A DNA stretch of 64,000 nucleotides from Actinomyces timonensis DSM 23838. Lineage in GTDB: Bacteria > Actinomycetota > Actinomycetes > Actinomycetales > Actinomycetaceae. A program made the translations under genes and the position numbers. The notes below the pieces were generated by a model. The model saw only the letters and a program-made list of their open reading frames with translations. It did not search any database and was not told the DNA's origin. Below, one piece after another: positions 50,118 through 59,325 of the stretch (positions within the stretch are counted from its first letter, which is position 1; every line of letters begins with the position of its first letter). The stretch spans positions 124,001-188,000 of the forward strand of contig NZ_JH806633.1 of assembly GCF_000295095.1 (NCBI RefSeq). The letters run 5' to 3'.

Positions 50118-51182
50118 TCACCCGGCCAGCCCAGCCAGTTCGGTGGCGAAGCGGTCGGTGGCCCTGATGAGGGAGTCGAGCGTCTCGGGCTCGTTGAAGG
50201 CGTGGCCCGCGGTCGGGCTGATGCGCATCTCGGCCTCCGGCCAGGCGCGGTGCAGCGCCCAGGCGGTGCCGATGGGGCAGCACATGTCGTAGCGGCCCTG
50301 GACGATCACCCCGGGGATGCCGTGGTCGGCGAGGGTCCGGGCGCGGGTGAGCAGCTCGCCGTCGTCCATCCACCCGTGGTTGACGAAGTAGTGGTTCTCG
50401 ATGCGCGCGAAGGTGAGGGCGAAGGCCGGGTCCTGCACCTCGTCGATGTGCTCCTGGTCGCGCAGGAGGGTGGAGGTCGCGGCCTCCCAGGTGGTCCACG
50501 CGATCGCCGCCGGGCCATGGATCGCGGGGTCCGTGCTGGTCAGGAGCTCGTGGTAGCGCTCGATGTAGCCTCCCGGGCCGACGCCGTCGCCCGCCGCCGC
50601 CGTGTACGCCTCCCACTCGTCGGGCCAGACCATGTCCGCGCCGCCCGCCTCGTAGTACCAGTCGAGCTCGCGCTGGCGCAGGGTGAAGATACCCCGCAGG
50701 ACGAGGGCGGCCGCGCGCTCGGGGTGCGTGACGGCGTAGGCCAGGGCGAGCGTGGAGCCCCAGGAGCCCCCGAAGATGAGCCATGACTCGATGCCCAGGT
50801 GGGCGCGCAGGCGCTCCATGTCCTTCACGAGGTGCCAGGTGGTGTTCGCCGTGAGGTCCGCCTCCGGCTCCCAGGCGTGGGGCAGGGAGCGCCCGCAGCC
50901 GCGCTGGTCGAAGAGGATGATCCGGTACTTCGCCGGGTCGAAGCAGCGGCGGTGCGCGGGGGCGCAGCCGCCGCCGGGACCGCCGTGGACGAAGACCGCC
51001 GGGATGCCCTCCGGGTTCCCGCACTCCTCGTAGTAGATGCTCTGGCCGTCGCCCACCTCGAGCATGCCGGTGGCGTAGGGCTCGATCTCCGGGTAGAAGC
51101 CGCGCAGCGCCGACGACGGCGAGGCGCTGGTGGAGGAGGGGGAATCGGTCGGGAGGGGCAGGGTCTGCTCGGGGGCGCTCAT
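50118..51182 (-). CDS. pip: Prolyl aminopeptidase (proline iminopeptidase), alpha/beta hydrolase
   Basis: This cytoplasmic enzyme removes N-terminal proline from peptides. The protein is 354 residues from ATG 51182; a frame extending to 51437 lacks family similarity. Landmarks are HGGPGGGCAPAHRRCFDP (oxyanion region, ~66-83), LFDQRGCGRS (~88-97) and the nucleophile elbow FGGSWGSTLALAYA (~131-144). A WEAAT-type cap region follows, then VQGRYDMCCP with the Asp (~290-299) and the closing SAGHAFNEPE-like segment (TAGHAFNEPE, His ~327). Order and length match the S33 family. Confidence 0.92.
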   Translation of the reverse strand: MSAPEQTLPLPTDSPSSTSASPSSALRGFYPEIEPYATGMLEVGDGQSIYYEECGNPEGIPAVFVHGGPGGGCAPAHRRCFDPAKYRIILFDQRGCGRSLPHAWEPEADLTANTTWHLVKDMERLRAHLGIESWLIFGGSWGSTLALAYAVTHPERAAALVLRGIFTLRQRELDWYYEAGGADMVWPDEWEAYTAAAGDGVGPGGYIERYHELLTSTDPAIHGPAAIAWTTWEAATSTLLRDQEHIDEVQDPAFALTFARIENHYFVNHGWMDDGELLTRARTLADHGIPGVIVQGRYDMCCPIGTAWALHRAWPEAEMRISPTAGHAFNEPETLDSLIRATDRFATELAGLAG

Positions 51183-51282
51183 GCCGGCATTGTGCCATTG
51201 CTGAGAGGCGCCCCCGCAGGCCTGCTGGTTCTCACAACACGGGACGCGGGACCTAGGGCCGTGCGCGCGGTACGGTGGGACC

Positions 51283-52203
51283 GTGAGCATGCCGATTGTG
51301 ACCCTCGTGACCTCCACCGACTTCCCGGGCCTCGACGAGGACGACCGCGCCCTGCCCGACGCGCTGCGCGAGCGTGGCATCGAGCCGCGCATCGCCGTGT
51401 GGAACGAGCCGGGTATCGACTGGGGCGAATCGGACATGGTGGTCCTGCGGTCGGTGCGCGACTACGCCAAGAGCGACCGCTACGAGGACTTCATGGCGTG
51501 GACGCGCTCCGTCCCGCGCCTGGCCAACCACCCCGACGTCGTCGCCTGGAACGCGGACAAGCACTACCTGCGCCGCCTCAGCGAGCTCGGCGCGCCCATG
51601 ATCCCAACCCTGTGGCTGGAGCCCGACGCCGGGTTGTCCAAGCACCAGGTGCACTGCCGTTTCCCGGCCTTCGGCGACTTCGTGGTCAAGCCGGCGATCT
51701 CCTCGGGAGGCCGTGGCACGGGCCGCTACACGGCGATCGACGCCGGATCGCGCTCCGAGGCGATCAACGACGCCATGCACCACATCTCGCGGGGCCGCAC
51801 CGTCATGGTGCAGCGCTACCTCGAGGAGGTGGACCGCAGGGGCGAGCTCTCACTGGTCTACTTCAACGGCGTGCTCTCTCACGCCGTCGAGAAGGCCCCC
51901 ATGCTGCATCCCTCCTTCCGCTCCACCGACGAGGTCCATGAGGAGATCGTCACCGCCCGCGAGCCCAGCGAGCAGGAGTGGCTGTGGGGCGAGCGGGTGC
52001 GCAAGGCCATCCACCAGCACATCAAGGAGCGCTCCGGGCGCGACATCCAGCTGCTGTTCAACCGGGTCGACGTCGTCGAGGACGGCCAGGGCGGCTTCTA
52101 CCTCATGGAGGTCTCGCTCATCGACGCCGGCCTCTACTTGGGCTCGGCCCCTGACGCCCTCAACAACTTCGCCGACGCCATCGCCCAGCGCGTCTTCTGG
52201 TGA
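51283..52203 (+). CDS. ATP-grasp family protein
   Basis: This 306-residue protein has an ATP-grasp fold: a pre-ATP-grasp domain (~1-95), then FVVKPAISSGGRGTGRY (~130-146) with the nucleotide-binding loop, VMVQRYLEEVDRRGELSLVY (~167-186), and the metal-binding end VVEDGQGGFYLMEVSLIDAG (~268-287). The family ligates a carboxylate to an amine or thiol using ATP; related proteins are annotated as glutathione-synthetase-like or cycloserine-biosynthesis-like. No partner gene tells the substrate. It starts at GTG 51283 or ATG 51289. Confidence 0.82.
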   Translation: MSMPIVTLVTSTDFPGLDEDDRALPDALRERGIEPRIAVWNEPGIDWGESDMVVLRSVRDYAKSDRYEDFMAWTRSVPRLANHPDVVAWNADKHYLRRLSELGAPMIPTLWLEPDAGLSKHQVHCRFPAFGDFVVKPAISSGGRGTGRYTAIDAGSRSEAINDAMHHISRGRTVMVQRYLEEVDRRGELSLVYFNGVLSHAVEKAPMLHPSFRSTDEVHEEIVTAREPSEQEWLWGERVRKAIHQHIKERSGRDIQLLFNRVDVVEDGQGGFYLMEVSLIDAGLYLGSAPDALNNFADAIAQRVFW

Positions 52204-52235
52204 CCGGTGTGGGGCCAGCCTGATAGGACTGTGCT

Positions 52236-52610
52236 ATGCGCACGCTGCTCAACGTCATCTGGGTCGTCTTCGCCGGCTTCTGGCTCTGGCTCGGCTACCT
52301 CCTCGCTGGCATCGTCGCGTGCATCTTCATCATCACCATCCCCGCCGGGGTGGCCTGCTTCCGCATCGCCGGGTACGTCCTGTGGCCCTTCGGGCGTGAG
52401 GTGGTCCCGGCCCCCGGGGCCGGCGCCATGAGCGGGATCAGCAACATCATCTGGTTCCTCGTCGCCGGGCTCTGGCTGGCCATCGGTCACGTCACCACCG
52501 CCGCGGCGCAGGCCGTCACCATCATCGGGATCCCGCTGGCCGTGGCCAACATCAAGCTCATCCCCGTTACCTGCTTCCCCTTCGGCAAGCGGATCATCGA
52601 GACCCGCTAA
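52236..52610 (+). CDS. YccF domain membrane protein
   Basis: This 124-residue protein has two repeats of the YccF pattern. Each begins NxIWxxxAGxWLxxG and contains an IPxGxAxxxI turn: residues ~5-45 (LLNVIWVVFAGFWLWLGYLL, IITIPAGVACFRIA) and ~68-108 (ISNIIWFLVAGLWLAIGHVT, IIGIPLAVANIKLI). Four membrane spans are likely. The family is widespread and of unknown function. It lies 32 bp after the ATP-grasp gene. Confidence 0.88.
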   Translation: MRTLLNVIWVVFAGFWLWLGYLLAGIVACIFIITIPAGVACFRIAGYVLWPFGREVVPAPGAGAMSGISNIIWFLVAGLWLAIGHVTTAAAQAVTIIGIPLAVANIKLIPVTCFPFGKRIIETR

Positions 52611-52737
52611 GGTCCCTCGGGCGCCGGACCGCCAGCGGATCTCACAGGCTGACGCGGCGGGCTCGCGGTGATGTGCAACCGGGTCCATGCCTGAGACGCT
52701 ACCGGTGCCGTCTCGAGCCATTCGATACCGTGTCGCA

Positions 52738-53715
52738 ATGCGAACGCTCTCGGTATCCGCCACGTCCTTCGGGCGTGAACCGGCTCGGTTGTCTGATCTG
52801 CTGGACCGAGGTCCGGTCGTCCTCGACGGGGCGATGGGGACCGAGCTCGACGCCCGCGGGGTCGACACCCGCAACGCGCTGTGGTCGGCGCTGGCGCTCA
52901 CCACGGCGCCCGACGTCGTGCGCGAGGTGCACTCCGACTACCTGGATGCGGGGGCTCGCGTCATCACCACCAACACGTACCAGGCCACGCTCCCGGCGCT
53001 GATCCGCTCCGGGCAGGATGCTGCCGGTGCGAGGGAGGTCATCGCAGCCGGCGCCCGTCTGGCCAAGGAGGCAGCGCGTCAGTTCGCCAAGGAGCACCCC
53101 GAGGAGCCGGTGCTCGTCGCCGGCGGGCTTGGACCTTATGGGGCCTATCTGGCTGATGGCAGTGAGTACACCGGCGCCTACGGCATTGATGTCCCCGAGG
53201 ATCCCGGTTTCCGGGAGGTGCATCTGCCTCGCATCGAGGTCCTGGTGGGGGAGGGGGTCGACCTGTTCGCCCTGGAGACGCTTCCGCGCCTGGACGAGGC
53301 GCAGGCACTCGTCGCCATGGTGAAGGGCCTCGCTCCTCAGGCCGAGTGCTGGGTCTCCTTCCAGGTGCGCCTCGACGGCGTCACTCTTGCTGACGGTACG
53401 CCATTGGCCGAGGCGGCGGCCTGGGCTGCGCAGGAGGAGATGGTCGTCGCGGTCGGCGTCAACTGCGTGGCCCCGGGCGTCGTCGGCCGAGCGCTGCCGG
53501 TGCTGCGTGCGGCGACCGACAAACCGCTGGTGGCCTACCCCAATGTGGGCGATCTCTACGACCCGGCGACCAAGACCTGGCAGTCCACGGGCGAAGGGGC
53601 TGGGATCCCGGCGCAGGCTCCCTCCTGGATCGACGCCGGGGCGCGGCTCGTCGGCGGTTGCTGTCGCACCCGTCCGGCCCAAATCCGCGAGCTTGCTCGC
53701 GCGGTCAGCCTGTAG
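52738..53715 (+). CDS. mmuM: Homocysteine S-methyltransferase
   Basis: This enzyme transfers a methyl group from S-methylmethionine or S-adenosylmethionine to homocysteine, giving methionine. The protein is 325 residues from ATG 52738 (an earlier ATG at 52687 adds 17 poorly conserved residues). It shows VVLDGAMGTELDARG (~25-39), VITTNTYQA (~77-85), VGVNC (~240-244; first zinc Cys) and the C-terminal GGCCRTRP (~306-313; second and third Cys). Length fits MmuM/YagD. No permease lies beside it. Confidence 0.9.
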   Translation: MRTLSVSATSFGREPARLSDLLDRGPVVLDGAMGTELDARGVDTRNALWSALALTTAPDVVREVHSDYLDAGARVITTNTYQATLPALIRSGQDAAGAREVIAAGARLAKEAARQFAKEHPEEPVLVAGGLGPYGAYLADGSEYTGAYGIDVPEDPGFREVHLPRIEVLVGEGVDLFALETLPRLDEAQALVAMVKGLAPQAECWVSFQVRLDGVTLADGTPLAEAAAWAAQEEMVVAVGVNCVAPGVVGRALPVLRAATDKPLVAYPNVGDLYDPATKTWQSTGEGAGIPAQAPSWIDAGARLVGGCCRTRPAQIRELARAVSL

Positions 53716-53773
53716 CAGCGCGGCCCTCCGACCTCGCCGTCCTGGTGAAGCAACTCCGTGACTGGCTTGCTCA

Positions 53774-53799
53774 CCATTACTCTAGTGCTAGAGTAATGG
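53774..53799. promoter_or_regulatory. Perfect palindrome, probable PadR operator
   Basis: CCATTACTCTAG (53774-53785) and CTAGAGTAATGG (53788-53799) are exact reverse complements with a 2-bp centre. The site ends one base before the ATG of the PadR-type regulator at 53801. Its place and dyad symmetry point to autoregulation. An ATTACTCTAG-type half-site is also plausible as a core promoter, which would make this a leaderless, repressor-covered start. Confidence 0.75.
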
Positions 53800-53800
53800 C

Positions 53801-54319
53801 ATGTCCTCCGACGCCGACATCGTTCTCCTCTCGCTCCTTGCCGAGCAGCCGCGCCATGGCTACGACCTTGACCGGGTCATCGAGCAGCGCGGCTACCGCC
53901 AGTGGACCTCCCTGGCCTTCTCCTCCGTCTACTACCTCCTCAAGCGCCTGTCAGAACGAGGACTCCTCGAGCCCGACGAAGGCTCCCAGGGGCGGCGCAC
54001 CGTCTTCCGCGTGACCGAGGCCGGGCACCGTGAGCTGAGCAAGGCCGCCGGTGAACGTGTCCTCACCCCGGCCCCACCCAGCGCCGGAGTGCTCCCGGCG
54101 CTCAACGCCTACCCCCGGCTCGACGATCCCGCGCTCACGGACCTCCTCGCCCAACGCGCCGAGGCTCTCATGGTCAGGCTCGACGAGCTGCGCGCTCTGC
54201 GCGCCCAGGTCGACGAGGAGCACGCCCTGGCCATCTTCGACTACGAGATCCTGCGCCAGGAAGCGGATCTCGCCTGGACCCGAACCCTTCTCAAGAAAGC
54301 AGACAGTGATGAGGACTGA
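53801..54319 (+). CDS. PadR-family transcriptional regulator
   Basis: This 172-residue protein has an N-terminal winged helix (~5-85) with the PadR pattern LLSLLAEQPRHGYDLDRVIE (~9-28), FSSVYYLLKRLSERGLLE (~40-57) and RRTVFRVTEAGHREL (~64-78). The C-terminal helical dimerisation part (~110-172) is of the Vir-like type. It overlaps the GyrI-like gene by 11 bp. A perfect palindrome directly before its start is the probable self-operator. PadR proteins often respond to small toxic ligands; the GyrI-like partner fits drug or ligand handling. Confidence 0.9.
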   Translation: MSSDADIVLLSLLAEQPRHGYDLDRVIEQRGYRQWTSLAFSSVYYLLKRLSERGLLEPDEGSQGRRTVFRVTEAGHRELSKAAGERVLTPAPPSAGVLPALNAYPRLDDPALTDLLAQRAEALMVRLDELRALRAQVDEEHALAIFDYEILRQEADLAWTRTLLKKADSDED

Positions 54320-54944
54320 CATCAAGAAGGACCGCAAGGACCTGTACCTGCCGGGAAAGGCCGATTTCACGGAGGTGGACGTACCGGCCATGACCTACCT
54401 GGCCATCGACGGCCACGGCGACCCCAACACCTCACCGGCCTACGCCACCGCGATCCAGGCGCTCTACGCGGGCGCCTACGCGATCCGCGCCGTGCTGAAG
54501 AAACGAACCGGCGACGACTTCGTCGTCGGCCCCCTGGAGGGGCTGTGGATGAGCGCAGACAATGCGGCCTTCGTTGCCGGTGACAAGGGGGAGTGGGACT
54601 GGACCATGATGATCCCCCTGCCTGAGGCGGTCTCCTCGCAGGACATCACCGAGGGGCTGGCGCAAGCGGCGCGCAAGAAGCCCGACCTTCCTGTCTCCGC
54701 CCTCAAGGAGCTCCCCCTGAATGAGGGCAGGTCGCTGCAGATCCTCCACGTGGGCACCTACAACGACGAGGCCCCCACCCTGGCGCGCCTGCACGACGAG
54801 GTCATGCCGGGCCTCGGCCTCACCTGGAACGGGCCCCACCACGAGATCTACCTCAGCGACCCCAGGCGCGTGGCACCGGAGAGGATGAAGACCGTCCTGC
54901 GCCAGCCGGTCAGGTCCGTCGCGGAGGCCAACGAGGCGGGCTAA
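54309..54944 (+). CDS. GyrI-like small-molecule-binding protein
   Basis: This is a 211-residue protein from ATG 54309, overlapping padR. FTEVDVPAMTYLAIDGHGDP (~20-39) is the typical opening of GyrI-like (SOUL/BTAD-type) domains. WDWTMMIPLPEAV (~98-110) and the closing HHEIYLSDPRRVAPERMKTV (~177-196) are hallmarks of the stand-alone family often named 'GyrI-like domain-containing protein'. The fold binds small hydrophobic or cationic compounds; some members hydrolyse cyclopropanoid toxins. Coupling to PadR suggests a shared ligand. Confidence 0.87.
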   Translation: MRTDIKKDRKDLYLPGKADFTEVDVPAMTYLAIDGHGDPNTSPAYATAIQALYAGAYAIRAVLKKRTGDDFVVGPLEGLWMSADNAAFVAGDKGEWDWTMMIPLPEAVSSQDITEGLAQAARKKPDLPVSALKELPLNEGRSLQILHVGTYNDEAPTLARLHDEVMPGLGLTWNGPHHEIYLSDPRRVAPERMKTVLRQPVRSVAEANEAG

Positions 54945-57649
54945 CCCTGCTGCGGCCCCACGCCCAGCAGGCGCACGACCGCGCTGCCCGCCGTGTCTGA
55001 GGCGTCGAGGTCCACCAGCGCGGTCAGCCGCCAGTCATGGTCGGACTCGGGGTCCTCGATGACCTGGGCGGCCAGCCACACGCGCCGACCGGCCGACTCG
55101 ATGGCCTCAGCCAGCCGCTCCGACACGCCCGCCCTCACCAGGGCCGTCGCATCGGGCGACTCATCGAGCGGCGCCAGGGCGATGGCGCGCGCCGCGGTGT
55201 CGGTGCCGATCCAGTCGTACTCGTCCCAGTAGCGGCCCAGCGCCTCATCCCAGCGGTCCTCGCCCCAGCCCGAGGCGGCGTCCAGGCGGGCCAGGCCCTC
55301 GACGTCGTCGCGTGCCATGAGCTCGACGCGCCGGAACATCTCGCGGCGCACCGCCACCCGGAAGGCATGACGGTTGCGAGTGAAGGCCACCGTCCCGTCC
55401 TCGCCCGCGCCGAAGGCCCGCTCCACCCCGGACGAGTCATCCGCCCCGGCGCGGTCCCCGGGAACAGTCCCTGCCCCCGGCAGCTCGCCGCGCTCCGCCG
55501 CCCCCAGCGCCTCCCACTCGTCGAGCAGGGAGGAGTCGACGGCGCGCACGAGGCCGCCGAGCCAGTCGACGACCTCCTCGACCTGCTCCGTGCGGTGCTC
55601 CTCGGGGACCACCTGGCGCAGCGCCCGGTAGGCGTCCGTGAGGTAGCGCAGGAGGACGCCCTCGCTGCGCCCGAGCTCGTAGCGGGAGACGAGGTCGGAG
55701 AAGGTCATCGCGTTCTCCACCATCTCGCGCACCACGGACTTGGGGCGCAGTTCGTGCTCGGCCGTCCACGGGTTGGCCTGCTTGTACATCTCCAGGGCCG
55801 GGGCGAGCAGGTCGATGAGAGGCTGGGGCCAGGTGATCTCCTCGATAGCGGCCATCCGCTCCTCGTAGTCCATGCCCTCGGCCTTCATCGCCGCGATCGC
55901 CTCGCCACGGGCCGCCCGCTGCTGGGCGTACAGGAGCGGGCGGGGATCGTCGAGGGTCGCCTCGACGACGCTGACGACGTCCAGCGCGTGCTCCGGCGAC
56001 TCGGGGTTGAGCAGATCCATGGCGGCCAGGGCGAAGGGCGCGAGCGGCTGGTTGAGGGCGAAGTCCCCGGGAAGGTCCACCGCCAGGCGCAGGCGGGGGC
56101 GCCCATCGGCGGCGGCCACGGCGCTCGGCACATGCTCCACCACGCCCGCCGTGCGCAGTGAGCGGTAGATGTCCAGGGCCCGGCGAACATGGGCCCGATG
56201 CTCGGTGGCACTCGACTGCACGCGCTCCAGGAGGCGGGCCATATGCGCCACCGGGTCCCCCGGGCGCTCCATGAGGTTGAGGATCATGGTGGTCGTCACC
56301 TGGAACTGGCTGGTGAGGGTCTCCGGGGCGGCGTCGCGCAGGCGCTCGAAGGTCTTGTCCGTCCAGTTGACCCGGCCCTCGGGGGCCTTCTTGCGCACGA
56401 TCTTGCGGCGCTTGCGCTCGTCGTCGCCCGCCTTGGCCAGGGCCTTGGCGTTGAGGATGACGTGCTCGGGCGCCTGGACCGTCACATAGCCGCGCGTGTC
56501 GAAGCCAGCCCGCCCGGCGCGCCCCGCCACCTGGTGGAACTCGCGGGCGGTGAGGTGGCGCTCCTTCGCGCCGTCGAACTTCACCAGGGAGGTCATGACG
56601 ACCGAGCGGATCGGCACGTTGATACCCACCCCCAGGGTGTCCGTGCCCGAGATGACACTGAGCAGCCCGGCGCGCGCGAGCCGCTCCACGAGCCTGCGGT
56701 AGCGCGGCAGCATCCCGGCGTGGTGGACGCCGATGCCCGATCGCAGCAGCTTGGACAGGGTCGCCCCGAATCCCGGGCCGAAGCGGAAGTCGCCGATGGC
56801 CTCGACCACCTCGGCCTTGCGGGCCTTGGTCAGGCCCAGGTCGACGCTGAGCAGGGAGGTGGCGCGCTCGACGGCCTCCTTCTGGGAGAAGTGGACGACG
56901 TACACGGGCGCCTTGTCCTGCCCGACGAGCCGGGTGAGCAGCTCCTCGATGGACTCCACCGAGTACTCCAGCTCCAGGGGGACCGGCCGAACCGCGTCGT
57001 CGACGACGGCGACCTCCCGGCCCGTGCGCGCCTCCATGTCCTCCACGAAGTAGGACACGTCCCCGAGCGTGGCCGACAGCAGCACCATCTGGGCCTGGGG
57101 GAGCTCGAGGAGCGGCACCTGCCAGGCCCAGCCGCGCTGCGGGTCGGCGTAGTAGTGGAACTCGTCCATGACGACGCAGTCCGTGTCCAGCTCCTCGCCC
57201 TCGCGCAGCGACTGGTTGGCCAGGATCTCCGCCGTGCAGCAGATGATGGGGGCGGCGGCGTTGATCGACGTGTCCCCGGTGACCATGCCGACGTTGTCGG
57301 CGCCGAACAGGCGCACGAGCTCGAAGAACTTCTCACTCACGAGGGCCTTGAGGGGCGCCGTGTAGTAGGAGCGCCCGCCCCGGGCGAGCGAGGCCGTGTG
57401 GGCGGCCAGCGCGATCATCGACTTGCCCGAGCCCGTGGGGGTCGCGGCGATGACGTGACGGCCCTCAAGGATCTCGCCCAGGGCCTCGTCCTGGTGCGGG
57501 TAGAGGGTGCGGCCCGTGGACTCGGCCCACTCGGTGAAGGCGAGGTAGACCTCCTCGGGCTCGGGCACGCGCTGCGGGTCATCAGCGGGGATGAGGGCAT
57601 CGAGCATCGCGTTGAGCGCGGGGGCCTGGGGAGCTGGGCCGGTCGACAT
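54941..57649 (-). CDS. Ski2/Mtr4-like DEAD/DEAH-box helicase with DUF3516
   Basis: This is a 902-residue protein from ATG 57649. The helicase core (~35-400) has Walker A in AATPTGSGKS (~65-74), the DEXH-like VVMDEFHYY (~157-165), motif III LLSATLGD (~187-194) and motif VI HQVAGRAGRAGFDTRG (~362-377). The C-terminal ~450 residues match the DUF3516 region of actinobacterial helicases. It may unwind structured RNA or work in repair; no experimental role is implied by the sequence. The 3' end overlaps the GyrI-like gene by 4 bp in convergent orientation. Confidence 0.87.
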   Translation of the reverse strand: MSTGPAPQAPALNAMLDALIPADDPQRVPEPEEVYLAFTEWAESTGRTLYPHQDEALGEILEGRHVIAATPTGSGKSMIALAAHTASLARGGRSYYTAPLKALVSEKFFELVRLFGADNVGMVTGDTSINAAAPIICCTAEILANQSLREGEELDTDCVVMDEFHYYADPQRGWAWQVPLLELPQAQMVLLSATLGDVSYFVEDMEARTGREVAVVDDAVRPVPLELEYSVESIEELLTRLVGQDKAPVYVVHFSQKEAVERATSLLSVDLGLTKARKAEVVEAIGDFRFGPGFGATLSKLLRSGIGVHHAGMLPRYRRLVERLARAGLLSVISGTDTLGVGINVPIRSVVMTSLVKFDGAKERHLTAREFHQVAGRAGRAGFDTRGYVTVQAPEHVILNAKALAKAGDDERKRRKIVRKKAPEGRVNWTDKTFERLRDAAPETLTSQFQVTTTMILNLMERPGDPVAHMARLLERVQSSATEHRAHVRRALDIYRSLRTAGVVEHVPSAVAAADGRPRLRLAVDLPGDFALNQPLAPFALAAMDLLNPESPEHALDVVSVVEATLDDPRPLLYAQQRAARGEAIAAMKAEGMDYEERMAAIEEITWPQPLIDLLAPALEMYKQANPWTAEHELRPKSVVREMVENAMTFSDLVSRYELGRSEGVLLRYLTDAYRALRQVVPEEHRTEQVEEVVDWLGGLVRAVDSSLLDEWEALGAAERGELPGAGTVPGDRAGADDSSGVERAFGAGEDGTVAFTRNRHAFRVAVRREMFRRVELMARDDVEGLARLDAASGWGEDRWDEALGRYWDEYDWIGTDTAARAIALAPLDESPDATALVRAGVSERLAEAIESAGRRVWLAAQVIEDPESDHDWRLTALVDLDASDTAGSAVVRLLGVGPQQG

Positions 57650-57770
57650 GGCGCCATCGTCCCACATGGGAATCAGGGCGCCCGCGGCCCAGGATCCGGC
57701 ATGGCGCTTCGCGCAGGGGCCTCTTCATGAGAGCATGCCCGGCGTTCCCATACACAGCGGAAGGCGCAGC

Positions 57771-59309
57771 ATGGACGCATTCGCGGCGAACCTCCAGCAG
57801 ATCGCCGATTGGATCACCGCCCACATCACCATGTGGGTGCTGGTCGGCACGGGTCTTGCCCTGACTATCGCCACCCGGGGCGTCCAGGTCCGCCACCTGG
57901 GCTCCATGGTCCGGCAGGTACGCGGCGCGCGCAGCGGCGCCGAGGGCGGTATCTCCTCCTTCCAGGCCTTCGCGATCTCGCTGGCCGCGCGCGTGGGCAT
58001 CGGCAACGTCTTCGGCGTCGCCGCCGCCCTCCTCATGGGCGGGCCCGGCGCGATCTTCTGGATGTGGGTGGTGGCGCTGGTCGGCATGGCCACCGCCTTC
58101 TTCGAGGCCACCCTCGCCCAGATCTTCAAGGTCCGCTCCGCCGACGGCGCCTTCCGCGGCGGCCCCGCCTTCTACATGACGCGGGGCATGCGCAGCCGGC
58201 CACTCGCCGTCGTCTTCTCCGTCATCTCGCTGGTCACCTGCGGGTTCATCATCACGTCGGTGCAGTCCAACTCCGTGGCAGGCACCCTGCTCGCCGCATT
58301 CGGCGCCGACGACGCCGCCCCGCTTCCCGGCGCCGGGGGCCTGACCTCCGCGCCGCTCGTCGTCGCCGCCCTCATCTTCGTCTTCACCGCGATGGTCGTC
58401 TTCGGCGGGGTGCGGGCCGTGGCGCGCGTGACCGAGTGGATGGCGCCGATCATGGCCCTCATCTACATCATCCTCGTGGCCTTCATCTGCCTGACGAACA
58501 TCCACGAGTTCGTGGATGTCCTCGGCCAGATCGTGCGCGCGGCCTTCGCCCCCGAGCCCATCGCCGGTGGACTGGGAGGCGGCATCCTCGCCGCCGTCGT
58601 CAACGGCACCAAGCGCGGCCTGTTCTCCAACGAGGCCGGCCAGGGAACCGCCCCCAACGCCGCCGCGACCGCCACCGTCGCCCACCCCGTCCAGCAGGGG
58701 CTCATCCAGTCCCTCGGCGTTTTCGTGGACACGATCATCGTCTGCACGGCCACGGCCTTCGTCATCCTCATCGCCGGGCCCGAGGTCTGGTCCTCCCCGG
58801 ACGCCAACCCCGCGACCCTGACCACCCTGGCCATCGCGCACGAGCTGGGCGGCTGGACCGTGGCGCCCATGGCGGTGCTCATCTTCGTGCTCGCCTACTC
58901 CTCCATCATCGCCGCCTACGTCTACTCCGATGTCAACATGGAGTACCTCGTGGGGCCCCGGCGCTGGGCGAGCTGGACGGTGCGCGTGCTCTCCGTGGTC
59001 TCCGCCTCCGCCGGCGCCATCCTCACCCTCGACGTCGTGTGGAACGCCGTCGACATCGCCATGGCGGTCATGACCCTCACCAACCTCGTGGCCCTGCTCT
59101 GGCTCATCCGCTGGGGCACGGGAGCCCTGCGCGACTACGAGGCCCAGATCCGCGCGGGCGTCGCCGAGCCTGTCTTCGTGGGCCGCGCCAACCCCCACCT
59201 GCCCGGGGATGTCCCCGGCGACGTGTGGGCCTCTCCCGACGACGCCGCCCCCCACGACCCCCGAACGACCCAGCCTGCCGCCTCCACAGGCGCCGAGCAC
59301 TGTTCCTGA
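57771..59309 (+). CDS. Alanine/glycine:cation symporter (AGCS), copy 1
   Basis: This 512-residue membrane protein imports alanine or glycine with sodium. ATG 57771 follows GGAAGG. About ten spans are likely. AGCS landmarks are EGGISSFQAFAISLAARVGI (~62-81), GGPGAIFWMWVVALVGMATA (~89-108), FEATLAQ (~110), RGGPAFYMTRG (~131-141) and the family's best signature KRGLFSNEAGQGTAPNAAAT (~280-299). This is the first of four tandem AGCS genes in the same direction (57,771-63,954). It is followed after ~16 bp by copy 2. Confidence 0.9.
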   Translation: MDAFAANLQQIADWITAHITMWVLVGTGLALTIATRGVQVRHLGSMVRQVRGARSGAEGGISSFQAFAISLAARVGIGNVFGVAAALLMGGPGAIFWMWVVALVGMATAFFEATLAQIFKVRSADGAFRGGPAFYMTRGMRSRPLAVVFSVISLVTCGFIITSVQSNSVAGTLLAAFGADDAAPLPGAGGLTSAPLVVAALIFVFTAMVVFGGVRAVARVTEWMAPIMALIYIILVAFICLTNIHEFVDVLGQIVRAAFAPEPIAGGLGGGILAAVVNGTKRGLFSNEAGQGTAPNAAATATVAHPVQQGLIQSLGVFVDTIIVCTATAFVILIAGPEVWSSPDANPATLTTLAIAHELGGWTVAPMAVLIFVLAYSSIIAAYVYSDVNMEYLVGPRRWASWTVRVLSVVSASAGAILTLDVVWNAVDIAMAVMTLTNLVALLWLIRWGTGALRDYEAQIRAGVAEPVFVGRANPHLPGDVPGDVWASPDDAAPHDPRTTQPAASTGAEHCS

Positions 59310-59325
59310 CCAGCGAAGAGGAATC

